Shown here piece by piece: positions 5,083 to 10,287 of a stretch of 10,287 nt of DNA (position 1 is its first letter; every line of letters starts with the position of its first letter). Below the pieces are notes generated by a model, which did not search any database, was not told the DNA's origin, and saw nothing but the letters and a program-made list of their open reading frames with translations. The position numbers were made by a program, and so were the translations under genes. Source of the stretch: Microcaldota archaeon (GTDB taxonomy: Archaea; Micrarchaeota; Micrarchaeia; Micrarchaeales; CABMGC01). The stretch covers positions 1-10,287 of the forward strand of contig JASHTX010000102.1 of assembly GCA_030040335.1 (NCBI GenBank), written 5' to 3'.

Positions 5083-5206
5083 TCATCTTTTATTTCACAG
5101 AAGATGTGTTATTAGTTGTTATTTTGTCAATTTCGCAACATACCATGGCAAAAGAAGCGGAACTCATCTGGTTTCCCTAATTCCAGGGCAGTTTCCTCTA
5201 AATCAC

Positions 5207-5214
5207 ATTTAAAA
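5207..5214 (+). promoter_or_regulatory. TATA box of the 74-residue membrane protein gene
   Basis: ATTTAAAA is centred 27-28 nt before the ATG at 5238, which places the transcription start at or within a few bases of the start codon: a likely leaderless mRNA. Confidence 0.55.
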
Positions 5215-5237
5215 GTCTTTGCTTACTAAAGAGTAGC

Positions 5238-5462
5238 ATGGCTAGGATGGCAAGGAGAACTAGGATGGCCAAGATGCCAAGAGCAGCGGAAGTGCCTATA
5301 ACGACTTACATTGACGTACTTGCAATGGGCATATCTGCTCTGGGGCTCGGGGTTCTGATCTACATAATAGTGCCACTATGGCAAGCTCTGTTTCTGGTGG
5401 GAGGAATACTGGTAATCGTTGGCGCTCTGGGAGCGTACCTGAACGACCCGCGCAGGAAGTAA
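5238..5462 (+). CDS. Small two-helix membrane protein, unknown function
   Basis: A 74-residue protein. The first 17 residues are very basic and Met-rich (MARMARRTRMAKMPRAA). Two hydrophobic segments follow, about 26-46 (VLAMGISALGLGVLIYIIV) and 49-66 (LWQALFLVGGILVIVGALGA), with a short basic end (DPRRK). The positive N-terminus and C-terminus suggest that both ends are cytoplasmic. I recognise no family. The TATA box geometry supports the ATG at 5238, but ATGs at 5247, 5265 and 5274 are in frame. The start region carries a 10-bp direct repeat (CTAGGATGGC at 5242 and 5260), an 18-nt period in register with the codons. It converges on the EamA transporter gene with a 63-nt gap. Confidence 0.7.
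   Translation: MARMARRTRMAKMPRAAEVPITTYIDVLAMGISALGLGVLIYIIVPLWQALFLVGGILVIVGALGAYLNDPRRK
5242..5269 (+). repeat. Two copies of a 10-bp direct repeat in a coding start
   Basis: CTAGGATGGC occurs at 5242-5251 and 5260-5269, an 18-nt step (six codons), giving the repeated peptide RMA. It probably arose by a small in-frame duplication. Confidence 0.6.
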
Positions 5463-5525
5463 CCTGACCGCCTTTTAGGAGTCGCCACGGCACTCTGCTA
5501 TTGAAAGCCACCCTTCCTTAAGCAA

Positions 5526-6437
5526 CTACTTTTCATCAGGGCTCAGCACCCTCAATATCACGATTGCAAGCAGCATGGCGCCACCGCCCAGATACTGCAG
5601 CGATGTCAGCTGGGATCCGAAAACAAAGAAAGAGGCGATGGCTGCAAAGATCGCCTCTGAAGTGGCTATAACTGAAATTTCGCTGCCCGTCAGCTTCTGG
5701 AGTGCTTTGATCTCAAGACCGTATGCGAGGAGGGTGCCGAGAAGGGCCACGACCAGCACAAGCCCGACGACTGCCAATAGGTTTCCCGCTCCTGAAATTG
5801 CAACTGCCTGAGGAAGAGTCAGCAGGCCGGGCAACATCGCCACGCCCACTATCAAGAATCCCCAGCCGGTTATCTCCCACGAGTTGTATTTTTTGACAAG
5901 CTGGCGTGAAGCAAGCGTGTAGTAGGCCACCCCAAAGGCGGACAAGACTCCGGAAACAACTGCAATTGGGTTTACGCTCAAATGCAGGCTCCCGCCGCCT
6001 CCCAGGAGGACTAGCAGGATGCCGAAGATGGTGAGGAGCAACATGCAGGCACTCAACGGCGTAAACTTGAATTCCCCTGTAAAGCTCTCATAAACCACAA
6101 CCATCGGGATAAAAAGATACTCGAGAAGCAGGGCCAGTACTATATTCGAATAGGATATCGCTATGAAGTAAAAGAGCTGCGAAGGCAGAATGCCTAGAAT
6201 GGCGAGCATGGTCAGTTTCCACGCTTCTTTTTTCGGCCACTTCGGCCTGAAAACTGCAAACAGAACCAGCCCTGAAGTTAGGGCCCTTATGGTGACGAGT
6301 CCGATAGTCGGGAATGCAAACTTCTGGAAAAGTATCTGGGCCGCTGTTCCTGACACTCCCCAAAGAGCGGCGGCCAGCAGTGCGGTGCCTATGGGCCCGA
6401 GCGGCACCTCGATTAACTCCTTTTGCTTGTTGCTCAT
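5526..6437 (-). CDS. EamA/DMT-superfamily transporter
   Basis: A 303-residue inner-membrane protein with about ten hydrophobic helices in two repeats of five (about 14-146 and 160-299), the layout of EamA (PF00892) drug/metabolite transporters. The first helix, ALLAAALWGVSGTAAQILF, and later AFGVAYYTLASRQLVKK and SVIATSEAIFAAIASFFVFG are typical of each half, including the conserved E in the last repeat. The substrate cannot be deduced; family members export or import amino acids, nucleotides and other small metabolites. The ATG at 6437 has a good ribosome binding site (GAGGTG, spacing 5-6). It begins 24 nt after tRNA-Lys on the same strand with no separate TATA box seen, so it may be transcribed from the tRNA promoter. 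Confidence 0.9.
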   Translation of the reverse strand: MSNKQKELIEVPLGPIGTALLAAALWGVSGTAAQILFQKFAFPTIGLVTIRALTSGLVLFAVFRPKWPKKEAWKLTMLAILGILPSQLFYFIAISYSNIVLALLLEYLFIPMVVVYESFTGEFKFTPLSACMLLLTIFGILLVLLGGGGSLHLSVNPIAVVSGVLSAFGVAYYTLASRQLVKKYNSWEITGWGFLIVGVAMLPGLLTLPQAVAISGAGNLLAVVGLVLVVALLGTLLAYGLEIKALQKLTGSEISVIATSEAIFAAIASFFVFGSQLTSLQYLGGGAMLLAIVILRVLSPDEK

Positions 6438-6461
6438 GCCGCCACCTCATTTTAGCATACG

Positions 6462-6536
6462 CGGGCTCGGAGGGATTTGGACCCTCGACTTGCTGGTTAA
6501 GAGCCAGCCACTCTGACCAATCTGAGTTACGAGCCC
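6462..6536 (-). tRNA. tRNA-Lys (anticodon CTT), no intron
   Basis: A complete 75-nt cloverleaf: acceptor GGGCTCG/CGAGCCC, D stem ACTC/GAGT, anticodon stem GCTGG/CCAGC with loop CTCTTAA (anticodon at 6499-6501), variable AAGTC and T arm GAGGG-TCCAAAT-CCCTC. Discriminator is G73 and CCA is not encoded. The T loop has C at position 55 where U is nearly universal, and the D stem starts with an A10-U25 pair rather than the common G10-C25. The TATA-like element at 6561-6570 is centred 29 nt upstream. The EamA gene follows after 24 nt. Confidence 0.95.
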
Positions 6537-6560
6537 CTAACGCAAAATTATAACGTAAAT

Positions 6561-6570
6561 GTATTTATAC
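6561..6570. promoter_or_regulatory. Shared, nearly symmetric TATA element between divergent genes
   Basis: GTATTTATAC reads as GTATAAATAC on the other strand. Its centre is about 29 nt from the tRNA-Lys 5' end (6536) and 25 nt from the ATG at 6591, the right distance for both. No other TATA-like element suits the 6591 gene; for the tRNA, TTATAA at 6548-6553 is too close. Confidence 0.5.
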
Positions 6571-6590
6571 CAGCCTAACAAACTAAAGTC

Positions 6591-6908
6591 ATGGATCAAA
6601 CTAAGCATGCGAACGGCCAACCTTCAGAGCGGGCGCTCAGGCTGCTTGCTGTTATCAGAAAGGGGGATGCGTTGACATTTGGTCAAATCTTCAAAGCCGC
6701 TAGGGCCGAAGGACTGTTTCCACCACCTCTTAACAGGAAAAGCATAGAGGCAGCCATAGAAAGGGACGTTATGCAGCTACAAGGTGCCGAGTACATTGAG
6801 CGAGTAGACATCAAGGATCCAAAAGGAGCCTGGCACCATAGAGGGTTCAAGGCGACAGGGAAAAGCGTTAGCGACCCTCTAAATCATGATGCGACCTCAC
6901 ACGAGTGA
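6591..6908 (+). CDS. Hypothetical protein, possible winged-helix fold
   Basis: A 105-residue soluble, mostly basic protein not assignable to a named family. Residues about 14-75 are predicted helical with a helix-turn-helix-like arrangement (RALRLLAVIRKGDALTFGQI, then a second segment LNRKSIEAAIERDVMQL), followed by a possible beta wing (YIERVDIKDPKGAWHHRGF). DNA or RNA binding is a guess from shape only. The ATG lies about 25 nt from a TATA element, suggesting a leaderless mRNA, and there is no ribosome binding site. It is divergent from tRNA-Lys and ends 9 nt before the convergent cDPG synthetase-like gene. Confidence 0.65.
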   Translation: MDQTKHANGQPSERALRLLAVIRKGDALTFGQIFKAARAEGLFPPPLNRKSIEAAIERDVMQLQGAEYIERVDIKDPKGAWHHRGFKATGKSVSDPLNHDATSHE

Positions 6909-6917
6909 GAACAACAA

Positions 6918-8240
6918 TCAGACCTTTTTCTCAACAAACTTCCTTATCTCAGAATCAAGGTCTGCGCTGAGCGGCTTTATCTCATATGACACCTGAACGA
7001 TTGGCTTGTTTGAGTTGATCAAGTGCCTAAGATTTGTAGGGGTGGCTGAAATGACAATGTCGCAGTCTGCCTTGTTCACTGTCATCTCCAAATCCTTTAT
7101 TTGCTTTTTACTATAACCCATGGCGGGCAGTTCTTTGTCAAGTCTGGCATATTTCAGGAAGGTTTCTTTTATTGTGCCAACAGCATATCTCTTGGCTTCT
7201 ACTATTTCACCTGCACCATACTCCTTTGCTGCCACTGTAGCAGCACCAAACATCATACCTCCGTGCGTTATTGTCGGTCCATCTTCTACCAACAAAGCGC
7301 TACGACCTTTGATTATTCTCGGGTTATCGGGGCTTACTATCGAATCCGCCAGTACAATCTTAGCACTTTGGTTTATCTCCCTCAAATCTTCCTTTACCCT
7401 CGCAACGTCCTCCTTTTTGGCAGAATTGACTTTGTTTATCAGCAGCAGGTCCGCCATTCTGGCCACAGTCTCACCGGGATAATAGGTAAGCTCATTGCCC
7501 GCACGTAGCGGGTCTGCCACGGTGATCAGCAGATCTGGTTTGAAGAATGGCGCGTCGTTGTTGCCCCCGTCCCATATTACAACCTGTGCCTCTTTTTCCG
7601 CACTCCTAAGTATCTTCTCATAGTCGACACCTGCGTAAACCACGAATCCGTTCTTAATGTGCGGCTCGTAGTCCTCCCTTTCCTCTATTGTCGCCTTGTA
7701 TTTGTCCAGATCTTTCAACTTAGAGAATCTTTCAACAATCTCTTTCTTCAAGACCCCATATGGCATCGGGTGCCTCACTATCACGCATTTAACGCCCAGG
7801 GCCCTGAGCAGTTTCGAAACGTACCTGGTTGTGGGGCTCTTGCCTGCCCCTGTTCTTACAGCACAGACAGCAATTACCGGCTTGGTGGATTTAAGCATGG
7901 TGCTCTGCGGAGATACCAGCTCAAAGTTTGCGCCGCAAGCATTTACAATACTTGCTTTATGCATGACCGTCTCATCGCTGAGATCACTGTACGCAAGTAT
8001 GCACGTATCTGCTTTCAGTTTTTTAATCAACGTGGGCAGTTCTGATTCGTCATATATTCTGATGCCCTTTGGGTAAAGCTTCCCGCTCAGCTCTTTCGGA
8101 TAAATCCTGTTTGAAATAAAAGGAATTTGCGTGGCAGTGAACGCCACGACTTCATAATTCTTATTATCGCGGAACAAAACGTTGAAGTTATGGAAATCTC
8201 TGCCCGCAGCCCCGATTATTATGATTTTCTCTCTTTTCAA
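6918..8240 (-). CDS. Cyclic 2,3-diphosphoglycerate synthetase-like P-loop protein (COG2403)
   Basis: A 440-residue protein of the COG2403 family, annotated as predicted GTPase or cyclic 2,3-diphosphoglycerate synthetase. In Methanothermus the enzyme uses ATP to close 2,3-diphosphoglycerate into the cyclic form, a thermoprotective and phosphate/energy-storing solute. Residues 5-110 form a Rossmann-like domain starting IIIIGAAGRDFHNFN. The P-loop is at about 128-135 (AVRTGAGKS), followed by PTTRYVSKLLRALG and VIVRHPMPYG. WDGGNNDAPF (223-232) resembles a Walker B region, and LLINKVN (266-272) a base-recognition loop. Length is close to the Methanothermus enzyme (about 460). Whether this member makes cDPG or is a paralogue of other function cannot be told. 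The start is TTG at 8240, about 33 nt from a TATA box, without a clear ribosome binding site. It follows glnA on the same strand after 52 nt. Confidence 0.85.
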   Translation of the reverse strand: MKREKIIIIGAAGRDFHNFNVLFRDNKNYEVVAFTATQIPFISNRIYPKELSGKLYPKGIRIYDESELPTLIKKLKADTCILAYSDLSDETVMHKASIVNACGANFELVSPQSTMLKSTKPVIAVCAVRTGAGKSPTTRYVSKLLRALGVKCVIVRHPMPYGVLKKEIVERFSKLKDLDKYKATIEEREDYEPHIKNGFVVYAGVDYEKILRSAEKEAQVVIWDGGNNDAPFFKPDLLITVADPLRAGNELTYYPGETVARMADLLLINKVNSAKKEDVARVKEDLREINQSAKIVLADSIVSPDNPRIIKGRSALLVEDGPTITHGGMMFGAATVAAKEYGAGEIVEAKRYAVGTIKETFLKYARLDKELPAMGYSKKQIKDLEMTVNKADCDIVISATPTNLRHLINSNKPIVQVSYEIKPLSADLDSEIRKFVEKKV

Positions 8241-8268
8241 GCAATCTAATGATAATCTAAGCAGAAGT

Positions 8269-8277
8269 TAATATATG
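8269..8277 (-). promoter_or_regulatory. TATA box of the cDPG synthetase-like gene
   Basis: The minus strand reads CATATATTA about 33 nt before the TTG at 8240, in the 52-nt gap after glnA. It implies that this gene can be transcribed independently of glnA and supports the TTG start. Confidence 0.5.
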
Positions 8278-8292
8278 GTTTGGAATCGGAGG

Positions 8293-9726
8293 TCACGCGT
8301 CCATATAGTAGTAGAACTCAATAGGGTGCGGATATTGGGCTAAGGTTCTCGCTTCTGCCTTCTTCAGTTCTATAAACTCATTGAGTATGGAGTCGTTAAA
8401 GACAGGTTTCAGGAAAGCCCTATCATTTTCCAGTTCATCCAACGCCTCAGTAAGCGATCTTGGAACGCTGCCTACATTGAGCGACTTCCTCTTTTCTTCA
8501 CTTAGATGGTATATATCCTCGTCCACCGGGTTGCCAGGGTCTATTTTTTTCTTTATCCCGTCCAAAGCAGCCATCAGCACGGCAGGGAACACCAGGTACG
8601 GGTTTGCAGAAGGATCCGGAGCTCTGTACTCTATCCTTTTCGTTTTTTCCTCGCCCTTGAAGTAGCTAGGAACTCTCACTATTGCGCTTCTGTTTGCCTT
8701 CGCCCACGCGGTGTAAACAGGCGCTTCAAATCCTGGTATCAGCCTGTGGTAGCTGTTAACAGTTGGGGAAACAATTGCAGACAGCGCCCTGGCGTGCTTC
8801 AGGATCCCGCCCACAGCGTATCTGCCCTCCTGGCTGATCTCAGCATAATTGTCGTTCGGGTCATAGGTCTTGTTCTTCTTTCCATCGGTGTCCCAGAGGC
8901 TAAAACTCACGTGCATGCCGCTTCCATTGTCGCCATACATCGGTTTAGGCATGAATGTTGCCACCATGCCCTGTTTTGCAGCAAAGTTCTTCACCACGTA
9001 CTTGAGCGTCTGCATCCTGTCTCCGCTGTCCACAAGCGTAGAGTACCTGAAGTTTATCTCGCTCTGCCCTGCTGTCGCGACCTCATGATGGAAAGCCTCA
9101 ATCTCAAATCCAAATTTATTCTTGAGCATATCTGAAATCCCAGTCCTCAGGTCCATGAGCTTGTCAACAGGCGGCGCTGGGTAATAGCCCTCCTTGTACC
9201 TGGTCAGATACGAGCCGGTGTTTTGCCAAGGCGCCTCCCTTGCGCTTATCTCGTACGAAAGCCCCTTCTGAGGGGTAGCAACGTCAAGTTTTATGCTATC
9301 AAATGCGAAAAACTCAAGCTCCATGCCGTAGCGGCTGCTGTAGCCAAGCGATTTTTCATATTTTTCCGCCTCTTCAGCTATGAATCTTGGATCCTTTTCG
9401 AATCTCCCTTTGTTACCGCCCCAGTATACTCTATTCAGCGCCCTTGCAACGCCGATTTCCTCAGACCAGGGTATGCGCACCAGAGTTTCAGGTATCGGTA
9501 CAAGAACAAGGTCGCTTTCATAGATGCCTGTAAACCCTTTGATGCTGCTTCCGTCAAGTTTTCCAAACCCATGTTCGAATGCCTTCGCATCCAGATCCCC
9601 AGCAGGTACCGTCACGTGCTGCAACTTGCCGAGTATATCTGTAAACTGAAGATCCAACCACGCAATCTTCTCATTTTTCACGAAAGCAAGAGCTTTCTCT
9701 ACACCTTGCATATTTTCTGCCCCCAT
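8293..9726 (-). CDS. glnA: Glutamine synthetase, type I
   Basis: A 477-residue GSI enzyme, which makes glutamine from glutamate, ammonia and ATP as a dodecamer in the cytosol. The N-terminal beta-grasp has WLDLQFTDILGKLQHVTVP. Catalytic-domain motifs in order, numbered from the ATG at 9726: MELEFF (135-140, metal ligands), HHEVATAGQSE (213-223), GDNGSGMHV (265-273, with the metal-binding His), PGFEAPVY (331-338, with the flap Glu), NRSAIVRVP (345-353) and RIEYRAPDPSANPYL (364-378). Near the C-terminus IYHLSEEKRKSL stands where bacterial I-beta enzymes have the adenylylated NLYDLPPEE; a Tyr is present but the surrounding sequence differs, so adenylylation is unlikely. An open frame extends to an ATG at 9804, but a TATA box at 9760-9767 supports 9726. 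Its 5' end is divergent from gyrB. Confidence 0.95.
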   Translation of the reverse strand: MGAENMQGVEKALAFVKNEKIAWLDLQFTDILGKLQHVTVPAGDLDAKAFEHGFGKLDGSSIKGFTGIYESDLVLVPIPETLVRIPWSEEIGVARALNRVYWGGNKGRFEKDPRFIAEEAEKYEKSLGYSSRYGMELEFFAFDSIKLDVATPQKGLSYEISAREAPWQNTGSYLTRYKEGYYPAPPVDKLMDLRTGISDMLKNKFGFEIEAFHHEVATAGQSEINFRYSTLVDSGDRMQTLKYVVKNFAAKQGMVATFMPKPMYGDNGSGMHVSFSLWDTDGKKNKTYDPNDNYAEISQEGRYAVGGILKHARALSAIVSPTVNSYHRLIPGFEAPVYTAWAKANRSAIVRVPSYFKGEEKTKRIEYRAPDPSANPYLVFPAVLMAALDGIKKKIDPGNPVDEDIYHLSEEKRKSLNVGSVPRSLTEALDELENDRAFLKPVFNDSILNEFIELKKAEARTLAQYPHPIEFYYYMDA

Positions 9727-9759
9727 TTTACCAATCCGCAAGTAAGTATTAAGTAAAAA

Positions 9760-9767
9760 CTTAAATA
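9760..9767 (-). promoter_or_regulatory. TATA box of glnA
   Basis: The minus strand reads TATTTAAG about 37 nt before the ATG at 9726, predicting a leader near 10 nt. It falls inside the longer open frame, which is why the 9804 start was rejected. Confidence 0.5.
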
Positions 9768-9858
9768 CACGCCTCCCCAAAAATTTTATCCTCTGAAATG
9801 GCAAACCCAGACTTCGTAAAAGTATTTATATCTTCCATCACGCTCAACCAAAAGATAT

Positions 9859-9886
9859 TTTTCGAGGACAAATTTTCGACGACAAA
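9859..9886. repeat. Tandem 14-bp repeat before gyrB, possible operator
   Basis: TTTTCGAGGACAAA (9859-9872) is followed with no gap by TTTTCGACGACAAA (9873-9886), differing at one base. It ends 14 bp before the gyrB TATA box, in the 214-nt divergent region with glnA. Regulator binding is inferred from position. Confidence 0.6.
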
Positions 9887-9900
9887 ATATGCTACAAAGG

Positions 9901-9908
9901 TTTATAAG
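9901..9908 (+). promoter_or_regulatory. TATA box of gyrB
   Basis: TTTATAAG is centred about 37 nt before the GTG at 9941, so transcription should start near 9930 and include the AGGAG ribosome binding site at 9933-9937. Confidence 0.55.
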
Positions 9909-9940
9909 AGTTGAAAGAAACAGTCCTACCATAGGAGCCA

Positions 9941-10287
9941 GTGGATTCAGTGGAAAACGCAGACGATGAGTATAACGCATCGAAAATTTTGGTGCTTGAA
10001 GGGCCACAGGGGATAAGGAAAAGGCCTGCAATGTACATAGGCAGCACAAGCAGCTCCGGCGTTCTCCATCTTTTGTTCGAAGTCCTGGATAACGCTGTGG
10101 ATGAGGCGCTGGCTGGGTACGCCAAGAACATCGAGATACGATTATCGCAGGATGAAACAGGCGATATAGGTGAAGTTTCAGATGATGGTAGAGGCATCCC
10201 TGTGGACATGATGCCGAAGTACAACAAAAGCGCCGTAGAGATAATAATGACGACTCTGCACAAGGGCGCAAAATTTACCAATGATGC
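9941..10287 (+). CDS. gyrB: DNA gyrase subunit B, N-terminal part (runs off the window)
   Basis: The first 115 codons of a GyrB ATPase domain (GHKL fold); the gene continues past the right edge. Gyrase introduces negative supercoils and in archaea is a gene of bacterial origin. Visible motifs: ILVLEGPQGIRKRPAMYIGS (about 16-35), LLFEVLDNAVDEALAGY (about 43-59) with the catalytic Glu and Mg-binding Asn, DDGRGIPVDMMPKYNKSAVE (about 77-96) with the DxGxG ATP site, and LHKGAKF near the end. The start is GTG, either 9941 (AGGAG only 3 nt away) or the in-frame GTG at 9950 (12 nt away). The N-terminus is a few residues longer and more acidic than usual (DSVENADDEYNASK). gyrA is not in the window. 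Confidence 0.95.
   Translation, partial: MDSVENADDEYNASKILVLEGPQGIRKRPAMYIGSTSSSGVLHLLFEVLDNAVDEALAGYAKNIEIRLSQDETGDIGEVSDDGRGIPVDMMPKYNKSAVEIIMTTLHKGAKFTND

Noticed and set aside
5145..5180. Eleven-codon ORF MAKEAELIWFP
   Set aside because: Too short, with no promoter or ribosome binding site at the right distance; likely chance.
8506..9135. Plus-strand 209-codon open frame opposite glnA
   Set aside because: Antisense shadow of glutamine synthetase, whose motifs are unmistakable on the minus strand.
9727..9804. Longer glutamine synthetase start at 9804
   Set aside because: The extra 26 residues have no counterpart in GSI enzymes and cover the TATA box at 9760-9767; the ATG at 9726 suits both homology and promoter position.
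9821..9831. TATA-like AGTATTTATAT in the glnA-gyrB gap
   Set aside because: It is at an unsuitable distance from both starts (over 90 nt), and each gene has a better-placed box. An unannotated small RNA could use it, but I see none.

Overview
The window looks archaeal. It carries TFE (the archaeal TFIIE-alpha homologue), a GINS replication subunit, ribosomal protein L44e, aIF2-alpha, a PAC2-family protein, TATA-type promoters a short distance before most start codons, GTG and TTG starts, and three tRNA genes without an encoded CCA, two of them with introns. Noncanonically placed tRNA introns together with a bacterial-type DNA gyrase would suit a DPANN/Micrarchaeota-like (ARMAN-type) lineage, but that placement is inference: no phylogenetic test was possible and some Euryarchaeota share these traits.

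Layout. At the left edge is a possible 55-residue protein gene (66-233, +) that overlaps the start of a DUF92/TMEM19-VTE6 membrane protein (217-891, +). That gene converges on a tiny GNAT acetyltransferase (917-1183, -). From about 4690 down to 1288 there is a long minus-strand information-processing block, in transcription order: TFE, initiator tRNA-Met (two introns), GINS, L44e, aIF2-alpha, PAC2 protein, tRNA-Gly(CCC) (one intron). GINS to PAC2 is packed with gaps of 1-4 nt and is very probably one transcript. It corresponds to the well-known archaeal GINS/L44e/S27e/aIF2-alpha/Nop10/PAC2 neighbourhood, but S27e and Nop10 are missing from their usual slots. TFE has its own promoter, and upstream of it is an unrecognised 101-residue protein (4741-5046, -).

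The middle holds a 74-residue two-helix membrane protein (5238-5462, +) convergent with an EamA/DMT transporter (5526-6437, -) that lies 24 nt downstream of an intronless tRNA-Lys(CTT). A single nearly symmetric TATA element (6561-6570) seems placed to serve both tRNA-Lys and the divergent 105-residue protein at 6591. The right part holds a cyclic 2,3-diphosphoglycerate synthetase-like P-loop protein (6918-8240, -), a type I glutamine synthetase (8293-9726, -) and, divergent from it, the first 115 codons of DNA gyrase subunit B (9941 to the window end, +).

The most notable observations are: the initiator tRNA gene interrupted at both the anticodon loop and the T loop; C instead of U at T-loop position 55 in two of three tRNAs; a GINS gene whose only good ribosome binding site and ATG lead into an immediate stop, as if one base were missing; a TFE with a long basic N-terminal extension and a shortened zinc knuckle; a 14-bp tandem repeat before gyrB; and a perfect 10-bp palindrome at the expected transcription start of the DUF92 gene. 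I did not find a CRISPR array, an insertion sequence or an obvious defence system.
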